Shown: one piece after another, positions 47,595-61,540 of the stretch | Layout: every line of letters begins with the position of its first letter | Numbering within the stretch: the stretch's first letter is position 1 | The notes under the pieces: model-generated | Told to the model about the DNA's origin: nothing | Databases searched by the model: none | The model's input: only the letters and a program-made list of their open reading frames with translations | Assembly: GCA_021613375.1 (NCBI GenBank) | Contig: CM038706.1 | Location: 24,135,366-24,199,365 of the forward strand | DNA: 64,000 nt | DNA from: Megaleporinus macrocephalus | Taxonomy: Eukaryota; Chordata; Actinopteri; Characiformes; Anostomidae | Direction: 5' to 3' | Made by a program: the position numbers and the translations under genes

Positions 47595-49674
47595 AAACAC
47601 TATGCTTTCTACATACAAACAAACATACAAAAAAAGCTGCACCTAAATACCTAAGTAACCAGGCCCGGGCCCCTCTGACAAGCTTTCAGCATTAAAGAAA
47701 TTATCGTAATATTGTGTTTGGTATTTAAACCTGATATGCCAGAAGTAAAATTCTACCTGTTTCTAAATCAGGGGTGCTTGATATTATTGTTATGTGGGTG
47801 CATGTTTTGATTTCAACAAAGTTGTTCACACGATCTGTTGCTGATCGGTTGCTGACCAACTGATTAAACAAGTAGAATCTGGTGTGTTTGGAATGAAAAC
47901 TTGCAGCCACACTGACCCTCTGTAGGGAAGATTGGACGACCTTGCCATAAACATGTCCTAGAGACAAAAGGAGAGAAATGCTGCACTGTTGGACTATATT
48001 ACAGTACTTTTTATGTTTCAGTACATTTCAAAGCAAGTATTATCATAGTTAACTCAAGCAGAAGGTAGAACTTCTATATAGCACTTGAAATAATCAAAGT
48101 ACCGTCCCCCGTCCTAAAGTAGTAGCAGAATATTTTTGCAGTAAAGTACAGCCGTGTTTCTCTCTAAGAATCCATTTATCTCTCCAATCGCTGTTTAGTT
48201 CCTTAGCCAGCTCCTGTAATAATGGCCCGAAGTCTGTAACCTGTGCTTTTTATAACTGATTATTTGGCAGAGTACGTCGCTGTCCTCCAAAAGCACTCCA
48301 AAGGCAGGCGTGTATGCTGATTGTCCTCTCCAGGCCTCCGTACTGAGAGCCATCCAGTCTAGTACATAAACAAATCAATCAACACATCCTCTGTCTGTGT
48401 GTGTGAGTACCTCAACTCTACTGCAAATGTTTACACAATGCAAAGCATTAGAGCACTTAACAGACACAACACACAAGCACACATAAGATCCACCATGTCT
48501 ATACAAGAGATACTCAATGCAAAGCACTCTGTAGAACTGAGCTACTGCTGACGGAGAGGCTTCCTCCTCCTCAGCTCCATGTGTAAAGACCAACAACCAG
48601 CTGTGGACTGTATCACCTGAAGCATCTTCCACCAGACCATAGAGAATTCTAAAACTATAAGATCTGGTTCCTTTGGGTTGTGGAGTAGTGCTTAAATTCC
48701 ATCACCAAATTTTGGTGATAATGCTGTGAAAACTTGAACATTTAGATTTCATACTAGAAGATGAGAGTACACAACATTGACCTAGACTGTATCTGACAAA
48801 TACACTTGCTTTCCAGATTAAACAACAAAAAATATTTAAGAGCTGACGTTATTCTCATACCTATTCAGTGAATTAGGAGTGATTTACATGATGATGTATC
48901 TTTTACATTTTCCTGCCGCTCTCTCTTCAAGTTATGTGGACACACATTTATGTGCATTGTCTTGATTTTAAAAGGTATTTAAATATCTTCCTTGTCTATT
49001 TTTGTCCAGTCTGTATTTATTGAGAGGTTCTTTAAGGTTTGTTACAGTTCTTTTAAGGGTTTTGTGTCATGCAAAATCGAATTTCCTCCACTTTTGCTCC
49101 TTAGAGCATGAAAACTTTTTAAGTTTTAAAATCTGCAGTGTCAAAATTGCCTATTTTTGTGAGGTCACAAGAACCACCAATTTATATGCATTCCACTGTT
49201 CGGCCTACAGCAGTGCTTTAGCCTATTGAGATGGTCATTCAAAATGTTTTGTGACTGTACCTGTCTCATTCTGATATCTCAATTAACTTCCTAAACAATC
49301 AGTAGACTACCCTGTTAGGAGAGCGCGATGTAAAAAGTGGTAAAATGACATCATAATATGACTAACAATCTGAGAAATGTTCCTCAGGATTTACCCAAAG
49401 TACTGTTTAATTACTTAGATGTATGTGTAAAAGGCACCAATTTCAACCCTGTATTATTTGAGTTACTCTCCTGTAACATGGCACTGTGGAGTTACCTTTA
49501 AGGCACTGTTACGACAAAGCCTCCCAAAGTAAACTGATGCCAACATACACATTCTAAACAGTTAAAAATCAATCTTTTCTCCAGCTTGACTGTTTTTGAT
49601 GCATATATTTTGATGTATTTAGGCTGCAGTGCCTTTGTTGAGTTACTGAATTGAAATTACTGGATATTTCTAGT

Positions 49675-50385
49675 AGCGGTGGGTAATATAGCAACAAATT
49701 GTATCATGATACTTTGACACATTTTCACAATACATAATATACATCCTGATATTTCATATATTTTAATATTAAGTTGGGTTCTATTTAAGTTGTAACAAGC
49801 AAAATAGAAGCTGTAGAGCCAAAATACCATAATAACTGCAGTCAATCTGATTTAGTGTTTCATAAACTGAACTGCTCTAAGTCTAATTAGCAGAACTAAT
49901 TATGCTTACTTTGTAATCGGTCACATGTAGTGTGACACATGTCAGTGTTCTGATATCCTCTTTATGCTCAGAACAGTGTACTATGGCATAATTTATCACA
50001 GTAATTTTTAAATTTTGTCTTATTGTACACAGCTAATTTCTAGCCAGTTAATCCCCCAGAGTGCTAAATCACAAATGTCAGTTGTTTATAAACTGTAGAA
50101 ATATTCATTTGTAGAAGATATATGCAGGTTGTTTGTGTAAAAGGCTTAATATACTGTTAAAATGATCTGAATGTGGTAAGCTGTGTTTTGCTGTCCTCTT
50201 CTATTGTAACCGATAGTGATTGTCCTAGTTTGTAGTATGCAAGATGCCAGTCTGTTCTCAACCAATCCTTAGTGCAGTCATATACAGGTCAAAATATATG
50301 ATATATACCAAACTATGTTATTTAAACAACCCTAACAATGTCTTTTCATGTGATACAGTGTATCATTGTATTGCTCGGCCCTTGT
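49675..50385. mobile_element. Possible old TIR element
   Basis: Left GGTGGGTAATATAGCAACAA with TTGTATCATGATAC, and right GTGATACAGTGTATCATTGT with attgctcggccc, are loosely inverted. Weak terminal match and no target duplication, so boundaries are tentative. Confidence 0.35.
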
Positions 50386-51699
50386 TTTAAAAAGTTTCTA
50401 TTTAGTGTGCAGTGGATAGCACGGGCAATAAAAGAGACAAAAGCTAAAATGGGAGGTTAATGTACTAATGCAGACTCTACAGACGGGGGACTCCGGGGCC
50501 GTATGAGGCTTTTGTTTCAATCTGTTTTGGTTATTTTGGACTTGAACAGGATTTGGGTGATGCTAAGAAGCTGAACTGGTTTCCTGTGTCAGAAGTGAAC
50601 GGAGACAAACAGCCTGTGTCCCATCCGCCCCGACACAATCACTGCGGAATCTCTCTGCTCCTCTCTCACACGACAACACTGCTCTGCCTCAAAACACCCC
50701 AAGAAGGACGCCCTTTGACCTTCTCTGTCCCAGACATGGAACGACTACAGGTTCTTCAGTTTCGAAAATGCTTAGATGTCTGTTTGCTGCATCTGTAATG
50801 TATAATTACCGCAGAATACCCTTTGCCTTAAACGTATTAAACCATTGACTCCTTTTATAAGAGTGTTTCTGAGTCAGCAGGATTTTGGGCTTATTTACTC
50901 TGTACAGGGAAATGCTTCAAAATTCTCATCAGTGCTTACGTTCTGTTTGCTACACCTGCAGCAGATACAGATTAGGTTGGAATAATGCCGGGGTGTTCTT
51001 TTAGCAATGCTGTTAGTAGTTCTGCAGTGCCGGTGGTGTTTTTTCTGTTTGCATGCTTAAATAATTCACTCTTTCTCTTCATTAGGTTGCCAGACAAGTT
51101 TGAAAAAGGAAGCCTTTTCTTAAGCAAAGTTATTGGCTTTAGTTCAATTATGGAGACCCCTGCTGTTGGGAAGAATAGCAACTAAGAGCCCGGCATTCCA
51201 AAGCAGGAGTTACTGCTACAGCGCTTTACAGACCACTGCTTTTGGATCAGCCTTTGTCCTTAAGAATGAGCGTGAGCGCTTCCTCAAAACTGGTCCACAG
51301 TCAGCATCTCAGAGCGGTCGGCTCTGCTGCTGAACTCGTTCTTTCCTGTAGGTGGCAGCAGTCACTGTATTTTAGCCACAAATCTTACAGGGGTACTCCA
51401 GACCCCAACCAGAGAGTGAGACACTTCTTCTTTGGTTTCAGTTCTCTTTCAGAAACTCTGTAAGAACGTACCTCGTATTTTAATTAAGGGACACTTGCTT
51501 ACCAGGATCACTGACCATACACAGTTGTGGGTTTTTAACTAAGTAACAAGTTTTTTTTTGGTGTAAAGGACTTAATTTAGGTCATTCCTAATGTTACTGA
51601 TCATTACCTGTGGTCTTTAAAAACCCATGAGCTGCTGTATATGCGCTTGGTGTGTATGTAATATATGTGTATAATACACAGGACTGTGCAAAAGTCCCC

Positions 51700-51705
<6 letters not shown>

Positions 51706-51741
<36 letters not shown>
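51706..51741. repeat. (AT)n microsatellite
   Basis: 36-bp AT run. Confidence 0.95.
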
Positions 51742-51744
<3 letters not shown>

Positions 51745-51956
51745 TCACAGTGTAAGGATGAACATGAAGATCCGTGGACTTTTTCCGATGTGAAGCAGGT
51801 GTGGAGTTTGATTTTCTCCTGTCTCTCAAAGATGAAGACTTTAAAGGGGACCTTCACCAAGTTTCAACATTTCAGCATAATTAAATGGTGAATATTTCCA
51901 CAAAATCATTCATAGTAGCAAATGCCTCTAGAGATACTCTTACAGAGTTAGAATTG

Positions 51957-52078
51957 TTCAAAGTCTTGATGATGGGAACCAGATGTCTTAAGAGTTTAGT
52001 GTGTCTGAAAGTTCCCTCACAGAAAGACGTTAGATAAAACAGTTATGAATGTCCTGCCTGATGTCTATTCTATTGAAT
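51957..52078 (+). repeat. Diverged dispersed repeat, copy B
   Basis: Collinear partner of 35158-35280. Flanking sequence at 52200-52250 (GGTTCCCATCACTGTATA) also echoes 36040-36070, so the full unit may exceed 1 kb. Confidence 0.45.
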
Positions 52079-53366
52079 GTTCCTAGCTTAAAAACAGTTT
52101 ATTTCAGGTTGACCCTTATTTTACCATCATCAGCATTACATTTGAACACATTTAGACACATGCAGGTTCACTTTGGACAGTAAATAAAGAATGGGTTTAT
52201 TTGTGTTGTAGACACTGGGACTCCTGGTTCCCATCACTGTATAGAAATCGCCAAGTTTCTCTGCAAATGAATCGTTTTACATTGAGCTGATCTGACAGAC
52301 TCTATTTATATCACATTGACTGAGTTAAATCCTGAAATAGGTGGAATAATCTGATGAATCTGATGAATGGTCTCCTCGGATGTACGATTCTTAGCTGTTA
52401 GGACTCTTTAATTTTTTTTACTTTTTTCAGTTGAAGCAGGATGATGTTCTTAGTATTGCAAATCAGAAAGAAGGCAGTAATAAGGAGTTGTGTATGTGTG
52501 TCTGTGTGTGTGTGAAACCCTAGCAGCATTTTTGACTCCTAACTGGCTCAAGGAGTCCCTCCAGGAGCCAGACGGATGCACAAACACACGCAATGGTCCT
52601 GTTTCCATTTTTACATTTCCCTTTAAATGTTCTTGGCACTGTGAGTGAATTATTTTAATTGGAAGTCTGGGCAACTTTTGTTTTTTTTTTAATCTTGGTA
52701 ATGAATGATGCTATTTGTTCAACAGCAACAACAAAAAAAAAACCTACCCAATGCTTTTTCTGCCTTATCGCTGTTTGTTGGTGTTTACTTGCAGTACATT
52801 TGATGACAAATTTATTCAGACATTAAAGCGAGGTTAATTTGGGTGCGTGGAAGATGCGATATCTGAAAACAGTCATCAGGCGTGTACTTGTTTTGATAAT
52901 TGCGTGTGAAGATGGTCACTTGAATGTCGGTGCAGCTCGGGCAAAAAAGCCGGACGAACGAGGCTTTATACAAATCCTGAATAAAGGGAGAGTACATTTT
53001 TAAAATGCTCTTATCTGAGAATATTGAAAATGGAATTTGGAAATGATATTGGTATTTTTTTTTTCCCCCGTCGCATTAAATAGATTATCGGTTTTGATTT
53101 GTCGTCTTTTTTTGCGCAATGGATTGTACAGAGCACATTGTCCAGTGATACCATACAATTATGCTAATGCAAAAGGGTGCAGAACTGTGGAGTAGCCTGC
53201 TGTACACACGCAAACACACACACACACACACACATACACACATGTACACACGCTTGGGATGAGGCTCAGGGTAGACGGATGAAAGTAGTGCTATTGTAAT
53301 TCGATAGATGGTTTTTGCCAAGATAATCTTTCCTGAACAGATGATCATTTTGCTGGCAAATTTGAT

Positions 53367-53395
53367 TGAGAGAGAGAGAGAGAGGGAGAGAGGAA

Positions 53396-53430
<35 letters not shown>
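53367..53430. repeat. (GA)n microsatellite, interrupted
   Basis: GA run broken by GGGAG and GGAAGAGGG. Confidence 0.95.
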
Positions 53431-53434
<4 letters not shown>

Positions 53435-53781
53435 CAGGGATTTTCAGGAAGATTTAAAAGCCACATCTGTGTGTTTGCAGAAGGAAGAGCAGGAGCCAGC
53501 TGTAGCGACTACACACGCGTAGACAAAACGCTCACATATTTAATTGTCTTCTCTCTGTGTTTCAGATCATACGCCGTCTTCCTGACACTCTTTCCCGCTT
53601 GTGTGTGCCCTCTGTGCCCTCGTGTTCTTCAGTGCCATCTGAGTTGTTTCATGATTTATTGCTCCCTCTAGTCAGCAGAACGTTGGCAGTATAATCCTCA
53701 GCTTCAGCCTGTGTTGCCACAGAAACATCAATAATATTCTTGCTCGACAACATCTTAGTGCATTAAAGTGGTCATATGGAG

Positions 53782-53836
<55 letters not shown>
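53782..53836. repeat. (CT)n microsatellite
   Basis: 55-bp CT run with one TTT interruption. Confidence 0.95.
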
Positions 53837-53838
<2 letters not shown>

Positions 53839-55379
53839 GTAATGCATTTCTCTGTAAATCCTGGTGTGTGCTGGGACAGAAATAGAGAAGTGCAGGAGAG
53901 AGAGAGCGATTGCTCACAGTCGTATCTCCTCTTCTTGTTCTCTCTGAGACCGAGGTGCCTCACACACCTGCATTGTAAAGATGCAACGGTTTTGCGACAG
54001 TGTTGGAAAATCTAGAAACGTTAACAACCATAACACGGTTATGAGATGTATCAGTGATACAGACCTCTGAAGTCATTCCATCATTCTGTAGCCCATTCTA
54101 GAACCTGCTAGTCTTTTTTCTCTGTTAATGAATGTTAATAAGTAAGAGAAAAAAATCTAGATTTTATTTAAACTAGCCAGACTTTTACTGCAGGTGTGAT
54201 CATGATGGACCAGTATAGTCACATGGTGCACACAGCTGGACAAAAAAAAATAGATGGAACATAATTTTTACTAACTTAAAATAGAATAATGACTTTATGA
54301 TTTACATGTAATAGTGTAAATTGTGAAAATGAGTTTTGTTACAATAGTTACATAATAAAAAGTAGCAGAGGGCAAAGGGTTGGTGTAATACGCAAGGCCG
54401 TGGATGTTTGTATTGGGTTTTGGTCTTGGTTTTAGAATCGTTACACCTCGAATTAAACCCCAATACTCAATGCTTGTAGGGTCAAAAATCAAATATTTCC
54501 TGTAGTATACAGTCAGACTAGCTTTAAGGACTTCAGGAATGGGTTGCACTGCTTATTGAGTTTTTTTCTATTTAAGTCTGACCAAATCACACAAAAGCAG
54601 CATCTATCTACGGGTTTCAGCATCTGGTGAGTCTTACTAAGCTGGAGCTTCGGCATGTAAACTTTAGTTTTTGACCTTAATTAATCATTTTAACCTTAAT
54701 AATCAGATACCTTTGTGCGCTATAGCTCGTGTTGATTTAGTAATGCATAGTAATGTCTGAACTTATTAAACACTGACACTATAGCTAGCCTGTGTTTGAC
54801 GATACAGGTGGAGCTGATTAAAGGCACATTTCAGTTTAACCCCAAAAATAATTTGCAAGTGATAGTGGAATCAGTCAATCATGTTTTGGTTTCCAGAAAG
54901 GGACTCTATGGAGATATGTGATTGACTGTGAGTAAGAGTGATAGCCTGAATGGTGTGTGCAGATGTTAGAAATGGGAAACCATGGCGGAAACTAAAGTTC
55001 TTTGCTGTGAGTCGCTGTACAGCTGCTACGAGGTAAAACAGGTAAAGCAGAAGTTAATATGTGCTTCAGATAAAGCCCTAAATGTCTTGTATGAGCCTTG
55101 GATGCCTGCGTTTAATCTAAAACAGCCAAAAAGTGTCTGTATGTCTTACAGAGTTGACTTAGCGCCATCATTCTACCAGCTTTTTTCTTTGTTTTTGACT
55201 GCCTGTCATGCTGCTCAGTTTCTAGCTCCCGCCACTCGAACGCTCATCACTTAGAATGTGTGCATGCCACACGCACTCTTCTCTCTAGTGTGTGTTATTA
55301 CAGTATCCGTTCTCTGATCATCGTAAGAACACACGCACGCATGCTCTGTGGGGAGTGCATTGAGGCTGGTGGAAGTCAT

Positions 55380-55640
55380 CACTGCAGCGGCAGAATTATT
55401 CTGATTGGAGCCTCTGATTTGTGACCGCTGCTCATCAGAGCCAGGGGTCCGGCTCAGCTTTAATCAAATGATTTGATTTCACCTTATGATTCCCACACCC
55501 ACCCGCCCCCCGGAGTGGTCCAATCTCTCTTGTTGCTCTGGCCCTGATGAGTCCACATGCTCAGTGGTGAGCGGAGGATGCCAGAACAGTAGCCCTGGGA
55601 TAAAAGGGATGAGTGGAGCATCACCCAGCAGAGTGATGGT
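55380..55640. promoter_or_regulatory. Candidate regulatory island
   Basis: Unique block with TTTAATCAAATGATTTGATT and a GC-richer tail, followed by a short GAT repeat. Included because it stands out from AT-rich surroundings; no exon evidence. Confidence 0.2.
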
Positions 55641-56738
55641 GATGATGATGATGATGATGTTTTTCACTGAGGGGGAAACTGAATGTTATTGTAATAGGGA
55701 TTTATGTGTTATGCGTATGTGTGCTGTAGGCTGTAACTCATCAAGTTAGGAATTCAAACAGAAGTATGTGCTCTTTAATTTGAGTGGAGGAAGAGTGGCC
55801 GTATGAAAGAGTGACTGATGACAGAATGCAGTGTAGAGGAACAAAATATGTCTCACATGCACACACAAAGACCCTCTCAGGATTCAAACCATGATTCTCA
55901 AGTGTGAGGTGACTCCGTAAAACCTCTTTTCTGAATTCCATGCGTAGTTTTTTCTGTCCACTCTTCGCTGCCTCTCTTTTTTTTTCCTGGCCTCTATTGC
56001 CATCAGAGGGGCATCTTTTCAAACATGGCTGCACATTTAAAATGTATTTATTTGCTCGTTAAAGGTACAATATTAGGGAAAGACTACTTGAAAGCCATTT
56101 TGCATCTAATCTGTTGGCCACATCTGTTACGTGGGTTTAATGACCATATTTTTCTTTTACTCGGTGCAGAAACAGAAGTACAAGTTATTTTCTGTGCATG
56201 ATACTGACTGCATGCTACTAATGCAGCAGATGAGAGTTGAGATTGAGAGTTGTTAGCTGATGTTCAGTGTTTTGATGCTTTTGTTTGATCAAAAGGACAT
56301 CCAAGCTCAGTTATAAAGCCTCTCCTTTTATTCTAACTCAGAAACAATGTCAGGAGAAATGCCTGCAGTGTTTGGAGAAAAATGCTTATGTATTATGATG
56401 AGAAAAGAACTCTTGGTCCCAACTTTGTAAAGTTTACACAAATGTATATTTCTTGCACATGTGACAGTACTGGGCAACAGTAATAGTAATAGTGCAAAGC
56501 AGAAAGTAATGTGTAATAAAAGGATTTAGGCTAAAAAAAAAAAAAAAGAAGAAAATGGGCTGTCCTTGTCGGACCACAGTCCAGACCCCCAGATTTCTCG
56601 ATTTATGAGAAGAAGAAAATGTAACCAGTTTCTAACCAGACTGGTCTTTTGAGGTGTGGAAAGATTTACCTACTGATTTAAAAACTGAAAAATCTCATTT
56701 TTGACATTTTTGGTAGGTTCCTTACTTTCAGTGTGTTT

Positions 56739-56739
<1 letters not shown>

Positions 56740-56816
<77 letters not shown>
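56740..56816. repeat. (CA)n microsatellite, 77 bp
   Basis: Pure CA repeat; the TH/CV-only frames across it are artefacts. Confidence 0.97.
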
Positions 56817-56818
<2 letters not shown>

Positions 56819-57240
56819 TGCCCTCAGTCTCACCCTCCCTCTCCTGTGGAGTCCTGGAGCCTGCATGCGCACTCACACACACAGCACTGTGTTTGACTTG
56901 CTGTGGCCGGATAGGAAAAAGTAGAGGGTCCTAAACACAACTCAGGTCACACAGATGTCACTTCCCATTGACAAGCACGGGTTCCTTCCAGGTCATGCAG
57001 GGCACACTCTTCTTTCCTACTACTGTGTGTGTGCATGGTGTACCAGTAAACGTGTGCATGTGTTCATGTGTGATTGTATGTGTGGAACTGTCCCGTGTGA
57101 TTAGCAGTGAGGTGTTTCTATTGATGTGTACTACCTGCAAGCAGGAGAATTGATATCATTGGTGTGCAAAGAAAAACATGTATCTCTGTTTTTGCCTGTT
57201 TTTATTTTTCTACATCATTTGAACACTGCAGCTGCCATTT

Positions 57241-57410
57241 CTGTTGACAGTTTTCTGAGAAATGGACCAATGGAAATGCTCTAAAACAGCTTGGAAAAGA
57301 AATCTGGTTCTATTGACTTACATTAAAAGTGATGTATGTAGTTGACCTGTCCTGTAGAGTTCACAATTTGGAGATGATTGTTTTTTTTAGATGGTGATGA
57401 TGTAATCCAA
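57241..57410. repeat. Relative of the 38359-38597 MITE
   Basis: Same orientation as 40280-40402; shares GAAATGCTCTAAAACAGCTT, GGTTCTATTGACTTACATTA and a later TTTGGAGATGATTGTTTTT. Confidence 0.6.
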
Positions 57411-58153
57411 GGTATGCAATATAGGGGATAATTTTAACTCATTGATACCCTAAATATCTTAAAATCGAAATTCTGGGCAGGGGGCTCTATGAAAATAAAC
57501 TTGTTATGACTTGTTATGCTGTCATTGTTTAGCTGCTTCACCCACAATCGACGAGCTGTTGTCCTTAAATAACTAGGGCTTCAGCACTGGTCTGCCTCAG
57601 GGTGGCTCTGTAACAAACTGGTTTAGCCAGTAGGTCCTTCATAGCCTAGTAACCGTAACTTTAACCATAACTGGGATTCCTCTGCAAAACTTTACATTAC
57701 ATCATAACAGATTTGTAAGTCTAAAAACTGTGCCCAAGTTTTTGGAAAAGATTGTGGAAAGAGTGAATTATTACTCATTTCTCAAACCAAAAATTAAAGA
57801 GGAGACCAGTAAGAGCTCAGTTACTCAAACATGTTAATGCCACTGAAGCTAACATTAGCACCTTTATGGTGAGCAAACCAGCCAATGCTGGATTAGCCGA
57901 CATGAGACCCCCTGAATACCAGGCAGTATTTCACACACTGGTTAGGACTCAGACAGACTAGTCAAATAGAAGTATCTGTTGTCAGGCTACAGTCAGACTC
58001 TGAGCTCAGTGCCTGTAGATGAAGTTATTGAGGTGATGTGTAGACGGAGTAGCAGCAGGTTTAGGTAGGGCTGCACACAGATACTCAGATTACCCATACT
58101 CCCTCAGTGTAGACATCCCAAGCAAATCTCATTCTAATGCAGCTCTTGAATGA

Positions 58154-58262
<109 letters not shown>

Positions 58263-58382
58263 AGTTGAGGGCCCCTCTGGCCAGCTCTGTTTTCAAAAAC
58301 AGATCCCAGATAGCTCAGGCTGGGGAGCGAGCGTTCTGAATTAGTCATGACTCTGGACTTTTAGAGTGCTACCGTTTTAGGA

Positions 58383-58407
58383 GTGTGTGTGTGTGTGTGT
58401 GTGTGTG
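58383..58407. repeat. (GT)n microsatellite
   Basis: 25-bp GT run. Confidence 0.95.
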
Positions 58408-58577
58408 GAACCTGCACGTTAATCCTCTCTTCTGTGCCCCCTCCTTCATCCCTCGCTCTGTATCATCGTGGCTGGCTGAATAATTGCAGTGGAGGGACTT
58501 TTTCAATGCATACATGATTGGCTTTTCCGGCCTGTGTGGAGCTGGTCTTACAGGCAGGAACCACAGAGTTATTCCTT

Positions 58578-58607
58578 TACTCTCTCTGTCTTTCCCCGTC
58601 TCTCCCT

Positions 58608-58671
<64 letters not shown>

Positions 58672-59434
58672 CCCTCTCTCTCTCTGTCTCTCCCCTCTCT
58701 ATCTCTGTCTCTCCCCTCTCTCTCTCTGTCTCTCCCCTCTCTCTCTGTCTCTCCCCTCTCTCTCTCTCTGTCTCTCCCCCCTCTCTCTCTGTCTCTCTCC
58801 CCTCTCTCTCTCTCTCTCCCCTCTCTCTCTCTCTGTCTCTCCCCCCTCTCTCTCTGTCTCTCTCCCCTCTCTCTCTGTCTCTCCCCTCTCTCTCTCTCTG
58901 TCTCTCCCCCCTCTCTCTCTGTCTCTCTCCCCTCTCTCTCTGTCTCTCCCCTCTCTCTCTCTCTGTCTCTCCCCCTCTCTCTCTGTCTCTCTCCCCTCTC
59001 TCTCTGTCTCTCCCCTCTCTCTCTCTGTCTCTCCCCTCTCTCTCTGTCTCTCCTCTCTCTCTCTCTCTGTCTCTCCCCCTCTCTCTCTGTCTCTCTCCCC
59101 TCTCTCTTTGTCTCTCCCCGTCTCTCCCCCTTCTCTCTCTCTGTCTCTCCTTCTCCTTCTTTCTTCCTCTTTCTCTGTCTCCCTCTCACATTGACCTCCT
59201 CTCGTCCTCCTCCCATCGGTTTGTCTCTTTTTTCTCTCTCTCTCTCCCACTTTCTCTGTCTGTCAGTCTCTGTCTCTTACTATCTCTTTCCTTTTCCATT
59301 CCTCTTTTCTCTCTCTCCGTCTCTCTCTTTCCCCACTCTCCCTCTCTTTTTCCTCCCTCTTGCTCTTTTTCCTCCCTCTTGCTCTCTTTTTCCTCCCTCT
59401 TTTTGTTTTCTTTTTACTCCCTCTCTCTCACCCT
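58578..59434. repeat. Polypyrimidine minisatellite, about 860 bp
   Basis: Almost pure C/T on the + strand, built of CTCTCTCTGTCTCTCCCC-like units in higher-order groups of about 20-40 bp, degenerating after 59150. All three + frames (and - frames as RE-rich) stay open, so long ORFs here are composition artefacts. Confidence 0.97.
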
Positions 59435-60639
59435 GAATTACTTGGACACTACAGAGTTTTGATGCCATTCACTATCAGATTTGAATCCCACCTCCAGCAC
59501 CTCACACTTCTAGTTTAAGCCACACCAACTTTCAGTTATTAGGTAAATATAGAGAAGGTAACATTGTTTCATTTCGTGCATCTTTACGTGTGATTTATCA
59601 CAAGAGCAGGTCCATCAAAGACTGAAGGAGGTGGTTATAGCCACATTGGTGTATTTCTCGTCTCTCTGATCTCCTCAAAAATCCCAGAAGAACCACCTTT
59701 CAGTGGACATTTCTTTAAAGAATCAAGTCTGTGGAAGGTTAAGGAGCCTCTGCATGGCATAACGTTCTTATACTAATTAAAAGTTTTCCCAAAATAGGGG
59801 TAGAACAGTTTCCCCACTTAATTCCAAGGTAAAGGTTGTCAGATGTAGTGTTTATAAAGCTGACCTGAGCTGGCATGGGAGCACATCCTCCATGTTGGAG
59901 CATCTGTAAAGGAAACATATCCTCTCACTGGATGAAGAAGTGTTAAATCTGTACGTTAGCTGAGCTAGTTTAGCTGAGCTAGTTTAGCTGATGTTAATGT
60001 CAAAAGCTGTCCTACTTCATGTAACATTTTCTGTTTGGAAATGGATGTTTTCTATAATCATTGATTGAGTTGGAACAGAGTAGCATGCAACTATTCTTTA
60101 CTGTGAACCTGTTCACATTCCAAATTACAGTTAGAATCATTGCATTGTTGTCTTGATGTTGAGGCCACTTTCAGTGAATTTTGTATTAGGTGATTTATCT
60201 TTATTGTCTTGTTGTTAGTTCGCAAAGTTTAAGAGCTGATAGCTACATAAGTGTTATTATATAATTGAGTGAGTCATAATCTAAATAATTGATTATTCAT
60301 TTCCATAACCGAGACTGTCTAATGGCCATTTGTTGCAGCCTTATCCCAGAAACATTTGTATGTTGAAAACAATAAAGAAAGGTTTATTTTGCGATCAAAA
60401 AGTTTAAAACTTTGTTCTTATAAAGTCTATGTCTGAACTGTAACACAAGAAAAGTTATAATTAGCTCCAATTATACCAATTTTAAAGGATTTTTTTTCTA
60501 AACGCTGAAAAGGAGTACACTTGGGTGAAAGTGGTTTTACACAAGATACATAACCCCTCCATCTTCACTGCCTGTTTAGTTTACTCACTATGCTGACGTT
60601 CCCTATCAGCCGTGCTAAAGTGCACAGAAAATACCAAAG

Positions 60640-60860
60640 AAAAAAATTTCTGCTTCCCACACAGCAACACCCCCAGCGCTTTTGTTTGCGTTTGGCCCCC
60701 GATGAGCCTCGTTCGGAGAGCGTGATCTAAATATGAGATGGCAAAAGTCAATTAGCATGTAAAACATGGCCTGACGAGAGAAAAAAACAAAACGTGCCCA
60801 TTAGAGCCTTGAACGCCATGAGTGCTTATGTGTTTATGTTAGTCTATAGTGCGCGACTGT
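60640..60860. promoter_or_regulatory. Candidate regulatory island
   Basis: Unique block with a MEF2-like CTAAATATGAG (60727-60737) and a homeodomain-type TCAATTAGCAT (60748-60758). Confidence 0.25.
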
Positions 60861-61393
60861 AGCTCTTTCTCTCCTCCTGCTCCAAACACCAAGTGGTAGA
60901 CATAAACACTAGTGGACCTGCTGTTTGCTTTCAAGTGGGTGGAATCAGTGGCATTTTTCAATTGTGGCCAACCTACACATCATCATAAAAAATACTGACA
61001 CGAATGCGTGCACACACACACATACACACACATAAACTCAAGGGCTCACTGGCAAACACGGCTCACACACTCACCCTCGCCTCCCACAGAGGCTCCTGTA
61101 GCGAGTGGGAGAGCGCTTTGCAAATGTGCATATTCTCCTCCAACAGACAATGCACACGCATGCACTTTATTTTCATAAGGCCTCCACTGATTGCAAAGGT
61201 GTTCCAACAAGAGTGTGGATAACTTCAGAGAGAGAGAGAGAGAGAGTAACGGAGAGGGGGTGGCACAAGAACAAAAAGTGAAACCAATGAATTTCGCTAG
61301 CTGTGATTTAGTAGTAGAACACACTAGTTTCTGGATCTATATTGTTCAGTAAGGATGTAGTACATGTGTTATGATAATAAAATGAGTGAGGTC

Positions 61394-61540
<147 letters not shown>

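Noticed and set aside
50553..50798. 81-codon ORF on + as possible CAMKMT exon or new gene
   Set aside because: No resemblance to CAMKMT, no paired splice sites fitting the phase left by exon 3, and no family match recognised.
56670..56934. ORFs with long TH or CV runs
   Set aside because: Translation of a CA microsatellite.
58484..59462. Three overlapping long ORFs (236-315 codons) on + and two on -
   Set aside because: They are all translations of the CT-repeat array (S/L/P or R/E only); every frame is open because the repeat lacks stops.
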